Origin: Symsagittifera roscoffensis
Lineage: Eukaryota; Xenacoelomorpha; Acoela; Convolutidae
Assembly: GCF_963678635.1 (NCBI RefSeq)
Contig: NC_087062.1
Location: 66,387,415-66,451,414 of the forward strand
Reading direction: 5' to 3'
Length of the DNA stretch: 64,000 nt
Shown: one piece after another, positions 1-12,000 of the stretch
How the letters are laid out: each line of letters starts with the position of its first letter
How positions within the stretch are numbered: the stretch's first letter is position 1
Position numbers and translations under genes: made by a program
Notes under the pieces: generated by a model
What the model was told of the DNA's origin: nothing
The model's database searches: none
The model's input: only the letters and a program-made list of their open reading frames with translations

Positions 1-1293
1 TTGATTGACCAAAAACATATTATCAAACTCGATAAGTGCTCAGACAAACAATTTATCAGTCCTATAGTTATCACGGTCAAAAAGGACCAAACGGTTAAAC
101 TAGCACTGGATTCGAAGAAAATTAACAAATATATACACAAAAACAAATATCAGATGCCAAACATAGATCTCTTGCTGGACAATATCGCACAAGTAGTGAA
201 GTCCGACAAATCAAATCAAACACTATTCACAACACTTGATTTGCGATACGCATATTCACAAATCCCGTTGGATAAAACAACACGAGAACAATGCAATTTC
301 AGTCTAATTGGGGGAGATGCCACCGGAACATACCAATTCCAAACAGAATTTTACGGCCTTACGGATATGCCGGCAGAGTTCCAAAAAGCAGTGGATCTGA
401 TACTCACAAATTGCAATAATACATATGCATACCTTGACGATATTCTAATCATAACAAAAGGAACACTCGAGTCTCATTGACAAAAACTCCAGACGGTGCT
501 AACAAAACTCAACGAAGAGAATCTTGCAATTTCGTTGGACAAGTGTTAGTTCGCATGCAAACAAGTTGAGTGGTTGGGCTATACCATAAACAGTGAGGGA
601 ACTAAACCACTCATTAAGAAAACCGAGGCAATTGAAAAATTATCGCCTCCCAAAACGTTTAAACAACTCAAAAGTTTCATGGGGTCAATACATCATCTTA
701 CAAGATATATACCAAATTTAGCACAAACAGCAGCAGCTTTGAGACCATTACTAAGAAACGCTGAAAAGAACAGACCTATCATTTGGTTACCGGAACACAA
801 CTCAGCTTTTAAAAACATTATACAACTCGTGGCAAAAATCACACAAAATAAACATTTTGATCAACATTTAGAAACTCGCATCGTCTGTGACGCATCTAAT
901 ACAGGTTTAGGAGCAGCTTTAGAGCAACATTCAACAGAAGGTTGGGTAGCTATAGCATATTCGTCACATTTCTTAAATTCCCTTGAGGAAAAATATTCAG
1001 TAAATGAGTGAGAATTATTAGGAGTTGTTTGGGCAATCGAGGACTTCAAATATTATTTGTACGGTAAACATTTTACTGTCATCACTGACCATCAAGCATT
1101 AATTAGCGCATTAAACGCCAGCGAACGATCAAAGACAAGTCAAAGCCGTCTCACCCGCTGGATTGATAGATTAATACCATTTCATTTTGACACCAAACAC
1201 CTCGCAGGGAATAAAATGGGATTAATAGACTATATGTCACAAAATCCGGTTGGATTACCCTTACCCCCCGCGAATTTGATGATGAATTTGTAG
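1..1293 (+). pseudogene. Ty3/gypsy pol: reverse transcriptase and RNase H (broken)
   Basis: The first 159 residues hold the RT palm, with the catalytic box YLDD encoded at 430-441 and the preceding block containing TTLDLRYAYSQIPL. After a TGA at 478 the frame resumes with the RT thumb/connection (the block around WLGYTINSEG) and an RNase H domain. Acidic residues typical of RNase H are seen in CDASNTGLGA, in the block after the TGA at 1009 (ELLGVVWAIE) and in TDHQAL. The domain ends near KHLAGNKMGLIDYMSQNP, the usual gypsy connection to the integrase linker. At least three in-frame stops show it cannot make a full polyprotein. The RT N-terminus is cut by the window edge. Confidence 0.9.
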
Positions 1294-1322
1294 TTGCGGC
1301 AATTACCACATTCATAAACAAC

Positions 1323-2621
1323 TTGGAAATGATTGACAATGTCATCCTAAATCAATTGGCCAATCAGAACAAAGCACCATGTGACCTGATCAAAAAACGC
1401 GCGGAAAATAAAGGGTTATTAACTGCTAGAACAAACGCTCAATTAACAACTAAACATTCCAAACATTCTATCAACGGTCAATTGCTACCTAAAACCAGAA
1501 TTCAGTCTAACTCAAACTCTGTTCAAAATCAGTCAACATTGCATTCAGTTCAGAATCAGTCAACACTCACAGTCGTAAATTCTTCAGTTCAACGAGCGAT
1601 CGATCAACACGATAAAATTCCAAACCATGAGTCGAAAAGATATGAGAAATTTCACAGCCGGCTTCATTCCGAGCGAGCTAAAAACAAACAAACCACGCGG
1701 TCGTGCAGTTTCGGTCGATTGGACGAACACTTCAGACCGAGAAGAAAGTCTCTCCGACCGAGGTGGCACAAACGACCACCAACAAAGGACAAGCAGACGA
1801 AGAAAACCAAATCATCACCGCAATACCAACCAACCACAAAAGTGATCGACGCAAGAAATTTGATCTCGGGAACGAAAAGTACAAAATTCCCAAAGATTAT
1901 ATTTGGAGACTTCAAAACAGTAACAAAAGGAGACAGTTCACAAACAACTGTACCACTGATAACTCACGCAACATTAGCTACACAAACAACGCTGCAAAAC
2001 GAGATGGAAAAGAAGAAGTCATCCACATCAACCCAAACAAGTAGCAACACCGAAAATACGCCGATGGAACAAGAAATATATGTCAGCCGCGAAGATCCTA
2101 ATGTATGCCTACAAGAGGAGACATCACCCAACGTGGAACCCCCGACAAAGACTACTTCACTACAACTCGAGGCCAGTCACACAGAAGTAATGGACACCGT
2201 GGTGGCAACTGTGGAGAAAGCCACTGAAACGGAGGAGGACACACCTTTATTTCGGCGTAAACTGCAAAAAGTGCTGGAAATCCCATTCATTGCTGCCGCC
2301 ACCAAGAAAGACAGAAACTTGCGCCCATTGATAAACTTCGTGAAAAAGCCGGACTGGGATGCCATCAAAGCTTCAAACGGACAGTACTGGTTCAATATAC
2401 GAAATCGTCTCCATGTTCGAGAGGACTGCCTTCTCGTCGATGAAAGGATCGTAATTCCTTCGCAGCTCCGACAAACAGTACTGGATAGCCTTCATCTCAC
2501 ACACCCGGGATCGGCAGCCATGTTGGATCTGAGCCAACATGTCTGGTTTCCGCACATCATCGCTCAATTGTGCAGATGGCATAAAACTGTAAACAGTGCA
2601 CGGAGCAAGGTAAAAATTTAA
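1323..2621 (+). pseudogene. Gypsy pol: linker and integrase zinc-binding domain (broken)
   Basis: An open frame of 432 codons. The first 300 residues are a low-complexity linker rich in Gln, Thr, Ser and Lys. The last 110 residues read as the integrase N-terminal region: conserved blocks RNRLHVREDCLLVDERIVIP and LHLTHPGSAAMLDLSQHVWFP carry the two histidines of an HHCC zinc finger. The expected Cys-x2-Cys follows only in the next frame (about 2583-2595), so a frameshift plus a stop breaks the finger. Upstream, the frame joins the RNase H part after a shift near 1265. Confidence 0.8.
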
Positions 2622-3442
2622 AACCCATCCTAGGCAAAAATCTGTCATTCCAAATGGAACCGGTGGTCGAACCTAATGAGGAAGTACAATTAGATTTTGC
2701 GGGGCCCCTACCAGACGAACTAAATAGATATGCATACATTCTAGTGGCAATAGATAAATGGTCAAAGTTCCCGACAGCAAAAGTTGTTTCAAACACAAAA
2801 GCAGATATTGCAATCAAATTCATGCAACGATACATTTCTAATAACGGGGTACCGCGTAGATTGAGATGTGACCAAGCTCAAACATTCCGAGCGAAAAAAT
2901 TCCAAATTTTCTGTAGGTCAAACAATATAAAACTACTTTTTGCGCCCGTAGATGATCATAGAGCTATTGGGGTTGTTGAAGGGATGATCCAAACAATTTA
3001 ACGTAGATTAGCGGTAATGAGAATAGATCAAACAAATACATCATATAAATTAGCTTCGCATGTCGCAGAAATAATCAAAACGCTGTGAATTACACCAAAC
3101 GGTGTCACAAAAATTTCTCCTTTTGAAGCACATATGGGTAGAAAACCAAACACGCCATTATCAAACATAGCCACAAATAGCTCACCTAATAATTTAAACT
3201 GGGAAAACGCAAAACATGCATGTTTAGATAGAAAGAACCTTGTAAAGCCGCCGCTACCAGCAGAAGTCATGCATGACCTCGAAAGATGGTCAGAGGACGA
3301 AGTACAAATTCGCAAGAAAGAGACACAACAAAAAGTTCCGCATGAACCAATACCGAGGACGCTCGAAAACAAACACTCATCGCCACAGCCAGATACAGGT
3401 GCATATACAAAATCTATAGAACTAGCAAATAAACAAACTTAA
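2622..3442 (+). pseudogene. Gypsy integrase catalytic core (broken)
   Basis: The longest clean piece is 2654-3001. It holds a DDE-type integrase core: first Asp in QLDFAGPLPDE, second Asp in RCDQAQTFRA, and Glu in GVVEGMIQTI, spaced as in retroviral-like integrases. The block RAIGVVEGM is the family's otherwise well-kept HRATGLVER-type motif with substitutions. A TAA at 2999 and further stops (about 3086) separate the core from a C-terminal piece at 3134-3442 that contains SPFEAHMGRKPNTPLSN, a typical gypsy integrase C-terminal block. The copy is non-functional. Confidence 0.88.
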
Positions 3443-3449
3443 TGTAAGA

Positions 3450-4547
3450 TATAAGGGAGTACAAGGAACGGTCGATAAAAATATCAAAAAACGCTTAGAA
3501 CAAGTGGCACGAAAAACCATTCGGATAGCAACCAAAGTGAAAAACCCAAAAACATTTGAACATAAATACAAAACAATAGACTGAAAAATTCTCACATACA
3601 CACCACATTTTGCTTGGGTACAATCTTTTGGCAAACAACCAAGACTCCTAAGGAATAGTGGCACCGCCTTTGTCCCCAACCCGATAATATACGGACCTTG
3701 CAGACCTTCTCGTTTGAGTGTTTATGTTGCTTACAAATCCGCACGGAGAACAGGAACATGCTTACGTTTTTTAGACATCAACGATCCACAAGCTCCACAA
3801 CACCCTATGTTCAAGGAGGACACCCGAACGGGGCTCCCAGTGAAATTATCAAATCAAGAGAAAACGCAAGGCCAGGGCACGAGCAAAACCAGCCCCACGA
3901 AAAGGAAAGCACTGGGAAAACGAACCAGAGGAAAACTCACGAGAAAGTTACAAACCCCCAGAGGAATGAGTCTCCAAACGGAGATTGAAAAGAAAACTAA
4001 TACAGAGAAAGAAGACGACCTGTCGTTCACATCGGAGGAGAATACTTCACCTTCACCTAAGCGACAAAACCAAAAAATTACACCGCCTGTAATCGCAACA
4101 AGGAAATCAACAAGGGCCCGACAAGCGACTTTAGCAACAGCTTTAGGAAACCCTATCCCAATCAACGCTATACAGAACACAAGCACAGCAGGGACGAAAC
4201 ATTTCGAAATCGACTCACCGCCCGAGAAAACATCAGATACACCAAGTCAGAAATTTTTAATTCAGGAAATGGGATTTTCTGAAAAAACCCCGGAATACAA
4301 AGCCTGCATACAATTTATCCAGGCAATTAGTCCCAAACAAAAAACAAACGTTATAGATGAGGTAATTGACCTTACTTCTTCAGCGGAGGCCGATGACGAA
4401 AAGATGGACAATAATGATATATTTTGCGAAAATCCGAAAAAAATGGAAGATCAAGAACAAAACGAACAAGTAAACAACGAAGAAGAACACGGGGCAATAG
4501 ATTACATCACTGAAAACGGCATGGGAGATCAAAGAGGGGAGATATGA
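3450..4547 (+). pseudogene. Charged 3' ORF after integrase, probably the pol C-terminus
   Basis: Reading frames from 3450 onwards, with shifts, lead into an open frame of 277 codons at 3714-4547. It is rich in Lys, Glu, Thr and Ser, contains the segments LRFLDINDPQAP and EVIDLTSSAEADDE, and ends 65 bases before the polypurine tract. It has no membrane segment or signal peptide of the kind expected for an env gene, so a pol C-terminal extension is more likely than an envelope protein. Function is not recognisable beyond that. Confidence 0.55.
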
Positions 4548-4612
4548 ATAACACCGGCTAAACAGTCCTACAGGGACTTAAAAACTCAAATAAAACTTTA
4601 CCATTTTTCTCG

Positions 4613-4623
4613 AGGAGGGGGAT
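4613..4623 (+). promoter_or_regulatory. Polypurine tract of the gypsy element
   Basis: A short A/G run (AGGAGGGGGA followed by TT) directly abuts the TGTCAT start of the LTR, the position of the plus-strand primer in LTR retrotransposons. Confidence 0.8.
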
Positions 4624-4894
4624 TGTCATCCGGCATGGATAGATAAAACTCCATACAAAACTTAATATGTATTTATATACCGTTTATGTTTTGATATTAT
4701 ATAACATTAATGTGTACTGGTCGATTGACCTTGATGCAAGGACAAGAACGGTGTCTGAAGAGAACTACGGTTCAGAGAATAATTAACGCTTACGAAAACA
4801 AGTTGTTTTAACTTATCTCTCTCAGCTTGATATTATCTATCCATACGGATTCAATAACCAACTGTTCATACTTCGAGGAGTTGACGGTATGACA
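4624..4894 (+). repeat. 3' LTR of the gypsy element (about 271 bp)
   Basis: It starts TGTCATCCGG and ends CGGTATGACA, giving the inverted TGTCAT...ATGACA ends expected of an LTR, immediately after the polypurine tract. An internal AT-rich TATATA segment lies near 4675. The right border rests on these inverted ends only, since no second LTR is in the window. Confidence 0.75.
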
Positions 4895-5083
4895 GCATCA
4901 ATTCAATCCAAATGACCTGCGGCCTTTCTGAATTTTTTCCACATCTATATATATATATATTTTTTTAGATTTTCAGAATTGAGAATTATGGAATGGCATC
5001 AATTCAATCTAAATGACCTGCGGCCTTTCTGAATTTTTTCCACATATATATATATATATATTTTTTTTTTAGATCTTCAGATG
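4895..5083. repeat. Two-copy tandem repeat (about 100 bp) abutting the LTR
   Basis: Two direct units begin GCATCAATTCAATC (4895 and about 4995), run through the shared block AAATGACCTGCGGCCTTTCT, and end in a (TA)n-T(n) tract followed by AGAT(T/C)TTCAG. The first unit starts at the LTR's last base. Confidence 0.85.
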
Positions 5084-6110
5084 CCTACTAATCTCGACAT
5101 TTTTCCATATTTTAAGGATGTGCTACAATTCCAAACCTTTTACAAAATTAATTGTGTTACATGCAGGCACTGAGTTTACACTGATTACAACTGTGCACGC
5201 AGAAAATATGTTATGGTTTTCACATGTGCACTGCTAGGAATTAATTTGTATAGGCAGAGTTGAAAATCTCAAAATACTTATAGAAAACGTTGCAGGGCAA
5301 TTTCTCTTGAGTTATTAAATACACTTGTTATTTCAGGAAATGATCTTTTTATTTCTTATTGTTACGACCACTCACAGATATCGGCTGGGGTTTTCCTACC
5401 CATTCAGATACCCATTTTAAAAATTATATCAAAAAAACGAGCACCATACTCGCAGTTATTGATAAACAAGAAGTAGGACAATTTCACTATATGAAATCAC
5501 AATTTAAACACAGAGGCGAAGTTTAGCTTCGCACAACTTGCGATACACCTAGATCTATCAAAATGAATGAGGATAATTGTGAAAAAAACATGTCCAAACA
5601 ATAGAATGCAGAATCAGCATCGGAATAAAATTAACCAGGCGGCGACAAAGCCGAAAATACTTGAGCAGAAACTCTTCCAGCCTCAATTTTGTTAAATTCA
5701 AAGATAAGATAGAAAAATTTATATTCCCTTCCCCTCATAACACACGACGCAAAAAGAGGCTACTAAGCCGATATAGAAAAGGTCGAACTTATCAAGCTGA
5801 AAAAAAAGAAAAAAAAATAACAAACCGAGATGTAAAAATATAACCAATTTAAAAAACGCGAACAGCGTAAAAAGTGTTTCCCTTGAAACGACGCAAAATT
5901 CGTTCGATAAGTTGATAAATAACAGGCTGAAATAATTTGAGCCGAGTAAAGCTACAAACTCTAGGAATAAACCAAACAGTAAAAGCAACATTAAAGGAAA
6001 ATGCGCTCAGCAAAAAAAGGCGATTCCGAGATGTGGCAATTAAGTCGACAAAAGATAAGCAGACAAATAATTGGCCGACAATTTCGTTCCCAACGGAAAA
6101 ATTCCAGTTT
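5084..6110. other. No gene seen; one hairpin-bearing repeat piece
   Basis: No convincing coding signal on either strand; short open frames here are Lys-rich AT noise. At about 5507-5547 lies the recurring module GAGGCGAAG...CTTCGC...CTTGCGAT, a short inverted repeat found near many SINE-like copies in the window. Confidence 0.6.
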
Positions 6111-6114
6111 GAAA

Positions 6115-6205
6115 AAAAAACAGGTCCAGGTCAGATTAGAACCCAGGACATTTGCACCCCAGGGGTATTCGTTACCTCCAGGCTTAATGGCCCGCGAAAG
6201 CTACG
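6115..6205 (-). repeat. tRNA-like SINE head
   Basis: Read on the minus strand, a GGTTCTAATC box-B-like motif (near 6137) follows a box-A-like stretch near CTGGAGGTAACG (about 6170-6185). A related copy lies at 41765-41870, so this is a dispersed tRNA-derived repeat rather than a single tRNA gene; it does not fold into a clean cloverleaf by eye. Confidence 0.55.
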
Positions 6206-7870
6206 AAACTTGAATTGGTCATAAGCCAAAGCACCACAAGAGATGCGTCCAGAAGAGATGAGTGCTGTGAACAGGGTTAATTGTGGGGAAAAAATTAAAA
6301 CTCCATTGTAACCCTCTTGCTTATCGCAGGGATAAACAGGTGCGAACCAAACACAGCCAGATAAACAGTCAAAAATCTGGACAGGAAAAAATCGCACCAT
6401 TAGCGATTGAACTCAAGAACTGTCACTCCAATGGCAAAAAAAACACTGTGAGACGACAACTCGTCGAAAGCGACAATTGTTCGAGAACGACTGTTCTCTT
6501 TTGTTGAAAAGGCGACAATTCGTAAGAGGCGATAATTCGTACCGGGCGATAAAAAGTAGTTCTTAATTAATATGGCGGATCGATTACCAGTTTTTAAGTA
6601 TCTTGATACACTTGATCGTAATTATGGAGGAGTTAAAAAGTGTGACTAGATTATGCACAAAATTTAACGTAGTTTTTGAGTTAATGTGAAAATAGAAGTG
6701 ATTTAAATTGAGATAACATAAATAATAACAAACAGTAGCACCGAAAACAATTGTTTGAATCATTTTCGTTGTTTCATTTTTCCAGATCACATCTTTGCTT
6801 CTAAACTTTTCAGGTACAAATGTATAGGCAATTCAACATTAGACAGAGCTGGAATCAGTAAAATAAATGCGCATTTCGGCAATTGATAGAAATTAACCTA
6901 AGTTTGATTAATAGCGATTTCGAAAGTGCCTTTCTAAAAATGTTTGCGAATAAGCTAATCAAAAGAGGCAAAATGGCGCAAAATTCAGGAACTTGGACCG
7001 GCTCCCACGCAGAAAGCATATCAAACAATGTGCCTGCTTTTAAAATCTTGTGTTTCTTGCACTCATGCCGGAATGAGACTCTGAAATAGGTCTTAATGTT
7101 CTAAGCGCTTAAAAAAGAGTCGGTCGACTCCCCATTGACGGTTTATGGAGCTTATTTTGAGTCAACTTGGGTTGGTACGATCAACCGTGGTCGTAGATGA
7201 GCTGGTATGTTTCCTCAATAGCTGTGGAGCCAATTCGATAACCCAAAGAAGTGCCGACAGAAAAGTAAAAATGCACTAGAAGGCTAGCATAGACTCATCC
7301 AAATAGGAATGGGTTGCGTTCACCCAACTATCTAAACAAAAAATTGGGTTGCGTTCATCCAATTCTCTTTCATTCAGCTCATAAGAAAAGAGCAGAGCTT
7401 CACTGAAAAAAATACTCGAATCCAAGTTGCCAAACATAAAACCATCCAATCTCGATTGACAGATTTTTTTGAACAACTACCAAAACAATACTATTTTAAG
7501 GCTACATGAAGGATTATCTTACAATTTGGATTTCTAGATCGCGTGTTATGTCTTCATTTGTTGTTTCCTTAATCGAATTTAAATGGTTTCTGATCAAATC
7601 GTCCATTTTTAAATACTACATTTGTCAATTTCGACGAATCGTCGCCTTACTTAAATATAGTACCACTTTCAACAAAGTAGCAGGGAAGGTTCACTAAGCT
7701 AACTTTCAGGCTTTTTCATTATATTTGAACTTTATTGATCTATCTGAAAGAATCATTTTGATATGTGTTCAAAAGTTGAGTGGGTAGTTTTGATCAACTT
7801 CAAATTAAATGATTCAACCCATAAACGATCTATTTTAGGGTGGAAACAGTTTCTCTAAACAAAGGGTGTT
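6206..7870. other. No gene supported
   Basis: AT-rich sequence with small repeats only: alternating GGCGACAATTCGT-type motifs at 6455-6555, and two copies of GGGTTGCGTTCA(C/T)CCAA at about 7310-7365. A 25-codon open frame starts at the ATG at 6571, but nothing supports it as a gene. Confidence 0.5.
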
Positions 7871-8314
7871 GAAAAATTAGACGATAAGCAAATTAGACGG
7901 AGGCACTTAAAAGGAAATTAGACGATGTTGCAAAACTGCAATTGTGAAAAAATAGACGAAAGTGAGAGAGATTAAAATTGTTTGCAGACAAATTGCGTGA
8001 GAAAAATAAATTTGTTTGCAGACAACAGCTAAAGTTCGGTTGCCAAAATTTTACATGTCAATCATGCATAATTTATTCAATTCAAAACTCCTGTAATATT
8101 CGGATTTGACATTTCATGTTCATTTAAACGATTTGTTTTGATAGGTATTGTCATTTTATGTTCTTTTTTGTATTTATGAAACTTGACTCTTAAGAAAAAA
8201 TTTTGTTGGCTTTTTCCTTTTCATAGCAGTGACGTCTAAAATTGCAGACAAAAAATTTCGTCTAATTTCGTTTTTGTAGCATCTGTCAAAATTGCTTATT
8301 GTCTTATTTCCTAG
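7871..8314. mobile_element. Foldback/MITE-like element with imperfect inverted arms
   Basis: The left arm (about 7871-7961) and the reverse complement of the right arm (about 8230-8314) align over roughly 85 bases, sharing ATAAGCAA and AAATTAGACGA blocks. The motif AAATTAGACGA also recurs directly within the left arm. The centre has no coding content. This architecture is typical of non-autonomous foldback DNA elements, though no transposase or target duplication was identified. Confidence 0.5.
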
Positions 8315-8377
8315 CCCCCTAAACAAAATATACTTAAGTAGTGAAATTATTACTCTAGGCAGTGATTGTAAAAATCA

Positions 8378-8419
8378 CTTTTTGTTTTAACCAAAACCGT
8401 TTGTTTTAACCAAAACCGA
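8378..8419. repeat. Short tandem repeat
   Basis: Two adjacent copies of a unit around TTGTTTTAACCAAAACCG. Confidence 0.7.
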
Positions 8420-8817
8420 AACTTTCAAATTTCTAGTTGTTCATTATATTTGGATAATTAAATCAGCACTGTATTGCGTTATCAAGCAGTTAAACGTCAC
8501 TCAGAAACTAAGACTTTAAGGTGCGACTTGGCGGTGTATCGACTAGCGTAGAAAAAGGTGGCAATTTGTGTCGACTAGTATAAAATTCAATCAAATATCA
8601 AAAATCAAATACAAGCAAGATAGAGCACCGATTTAACCTCCAAAAATAAAGCGAACATCAGTCTTCTAGCTTTTCATCTTTAAGCTGTATCGCTATTTGC
8701 TTAAGCTGTGTCTGTCCTTTCTGCGGGTGGTTTTCTGTAGGGCAAACCTCTTAACCCAATAGACATTATAAAAAGGGCAACCTCTTATTGTATCAATGAG
8801 TATATTTTGTTGTTCAG

Positions 8818-9022
8818 TGTGAGCCGAAAGACTAAGCTAGCAGTCAATAGCGGAGTTCAAGAGAGACAGCAAGAACACGCAGAGGGTGGTGTGGTGTATG
8901 TAAGGAGAGAATACTCATCCAACAGTTTCGTTAAGAAGGAACATAAAGTGTCGGAGGCGGCTGCGAACACAAATGGCGGCAAGAGAAATTTGGTCATCAA
9001 CATAATGCCCACAGAACAATAT
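8818..9022 (+). CDS. Exon a of the polar-tail gene
   Basis: Acceptor TTGTTGTTCAG at 8807-8817 and donor GTGAGT at 9023. It enters in phase 2 and leaves in phase 0. The encoded segment begins VSRKTK and ends MPTEQY. Confidence 0.75.
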
Positions 9023-12000
9023 GTGAGTCAACATGAAGTTTCTTTTGAAACAATTGTGACAGATGAGTGCCAGTGAAAACCTAATGCGAAAGAACGGGAT
9101 TTCATCATACTGGTTCTTAACTAACTACAGCAATGAAGCAAATTAATAAAAACCATCGGTTGCTTCCAAGGATTTTTATCAAACCTAATTACCTGCCTCA
9201 TTTCTGAACATTTATTCGATACATTAATTGACATCGCCGAAGCAATAGATCAAAAAATGTTAAGGCACTAGCATGTTAAGACACTAAAATGTTAAGACAC
9301 TATAAAAAAGGCACGAAATTTAGAACAGGAACCTTCCATTTTCTTGGAAACCATATATCCCAATTGTAGCTTTTTTCAATATCTAGATATCTTTGCTTGC
9401 ACTTCTTTGTTTGCAGGAGAATTTCGAAGAAGAAGCTCCCTTCGCAGAAGACGAAGATGCCAAAAAACAATCACTCGAAAGTGACAACGCATATCGACAG
9501 AACAGATCAAAAGAACATTCTAGAAGTTACCATATGGACCATAACAGAGACAAAAGGGTAACAAGAGAAGCGAATGTCACACAAAATCGATTAAGCCCTG
9601 CTGGCGAATCACAGGTTAATTGTGATTCATCATGATTAAGGTCAAAATTTGGGTTTGATCTTTATCGTCTACCGAATCTAGAAAGAAATGAGATTGGGTG
9701 ATATTACAATAGGTGGCAGATACACGTTAAATAGCTGGATCGCTCTTTGTATCACCTGAGATTGAACTAAATGTCCAAGTGTTCATCAAATTTGCATTAG
9801 TTATACTTTTGTGCTCCAGATTAGCCGTTTTTAGCCCTCTCATAGATAGCCTTTTTTGGTGCCTTTTTGGCGATGAAACAATTGTACGTCGTGGTAACAG
9901 ACGCGGTTTCGTGCATATGAACTGAGTTACAGCTAAAGTAACACTAACACTGACATAAAATCATCCAATCAGGTTTTTATCATTAATTACAATGAACGAA
10001 TTTCCTCGCATTGCAACAAAGCTTTTAGATCACCCTTTAAAAAAATACATCTATTGAACCAAGATTAGCAAAACAGATATAATCATCCAAAATCTATGAG
10101 TTTCTAGGTGACAGATACAAACGGATTTGAAAGATCCGACATCTATGATGCTTCTCGATATTTCCAAACCTACCAAAACCCCGACTACTCAGAAGAGTCC
10201 CCTTATGTTTCTCACTTCAATGCGTTGAAGTGGCGATGGGATGATCCTGACGTAGACTACTCTCTATACTTAGACACCGACGACAACCATCTTGAGACTC
10301 TCGTGCAGCGACATCCGTAAGTAACCGAATAGCCAAATAACTAAAACATTACCAGTTTAATTTAATAAAGCAATTTAAAATTGCTCAGAAAAAATTTTTG
10401 TTGTGATGAACTTATTAAATTAGAACAAAAAATACAAGACGGTCGGTTACTCTTTTGACTGAACTTAATTCTTTGCATAGAAAAAACATGGTTTCAGAAT
10501 ACTGATTGAGGCATTGATAATTTGCATATTTCTACTATAATGAAGGAAATAAATGAAAACTTAAAGGCAGAAGATGATACAACTTTGAAAATGGAACAGA
10601 TGCAGCTTCTATCGGAAAAAATAAATGAGCAAAAACGTTAATTAAGGAAAAATTGCGGTTTGTAGCAATTTCACACCTTAAAATCCGAGTATCTTGCGTT
10701 GTGGTTGCTATCAACTTTCTCGAGAAGTATTTGGGTTTGCATGTGGAGGAAAAGGATCTCTAAATTTCTAGTCTGGATCAAAACCTACATTTTAGAGCAC
10801 TTTGAGAAACCTATCTAAGTGATAATGATCCTAAAAACATGTGTCAATTAGAGGGCTACGATGATCCTATTGTAAAACCGATCTAAAAAAGGTTTGGGTA
10901 TTGCTTTTTTAATTGGGATTATTTGGGAATTCTTTCTCTAGGGATATGACAAATTTCAAAAAAAGCGAAATGGCATGCAAACTTTTTTCATTTTACAAAA
11001 CAAATAAAATTTTGCCAACTTACCACTTAAAAAGTTGGCATGTTGGAGGACCTTTACTTTGAGCGTTCAGTCACGGCTTTGCATCATGATCAACTGGCTA
11101 TAGAAATTTCTAGTCTGGATCAAAAGTAACTTCTTGGAGCCCTTTGAGAAACTTATCTAAGTGACAATGGTCCTAAAAACATGTATCAATTAGAGGCCTA
11201 CAATGATCCTGTTGTAGAACCGATCTAAAAGAGATTTGGCTATTGCATTTTTTTGGGAAGGTTACAGTTATTCAGTTAAACTTTTGAAAATAATTTGAAG
11301 CACATTTTGATTTCTGATTGGAAACAAAAAAAACGGCTGCATTGTTTATAAGACTTCGTGTAATTTCAAAAAACCATTGAAAAAATTTAATGATCCCGTG
11401 GTTGCATTGAGAAACCGAAATGGTGAATTGCAGTATGTAGAGACAAACATTGATTAGCATTGAGATTAACATTGATAGTGTGAATCCATGCAAAAAAAAG
11501 AAACGTTTTGGAATAAAAAAAAATTGCATGAATTGTGATCTTGCCATTTAAAAAAAACCAACTCAGAAATGCAAAATTGGAGGCGCTAGAACATTCCCCG
11601 GCCAACCAGTATGCATGGTTAGCGGAAATATTTGTTCCAACACTATACGTAGATAATCACAATCTTATCTCTAGGGATATGAAAAATTAAAAAAGCGAAA
11701 TGGCATGCAAACTTTTTTCTTTTTACAAAACAAATATTTGGCCAACTTACCAGTTAAAAGCCCAGTAACTTACATTGAGGATGCTATCAAGTTTACCAAG
11801 ACGTGTATGGGTGTGCCGAGGACGAGAGGGACCTTCAAGCCTTTTCATGCCCTCGGTCAATCTATATCAAAAATGATCCACCCATTGTTATTGTTACATT
11901 AGTGTCTTCCGGATAGGATAGACTTTGGATTCGGAAATTTATGCTGCAAGGTAATTAAATTATCTAAACAAACGCCAATTCTTTACGCGAGAGTTCAACA

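Larger units (their letters stand above)
1..4894 (+). mobile_element. Decayed Ty3/gypsy-type LTR retrotransposon, 3' portion
   Basis: The order of parts on the plus strand is reverse transcriptase, RNase H, a long linker, H2C2 zinc finger, integrase core, a further charged ORF, polypurine tract and 3' LTR. RT-RNaseH-integrase order is that of Ty3/gypsy elements. The 5' LTR, gag and protease lie outside the window. The coding region is broken by several stops (478-480, about 547-549, 1009-1011) and by frame changes (about 1265, 2570-2590, 3440-3710), so this copy is dead. No target-site duplication can be tested because the left end is missing. Confidence 0.9.

Noticed and set aside
4624-4894. 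An env-like gene before the LTR
   Set aside because: The last ORF (3714-4547) has no signal peptide or membrane anchor, so the element is not a retrovirus-like form on this evidence.
7500-7697. A transmembrane exon of the polar-tail gene (IACYVFICCFL after TTTCTAG)
   Set aside because: The hydrophobic run is too short, the frame stops almost at once, and no donor fits the phase-2 entry of exon 8818-9022.
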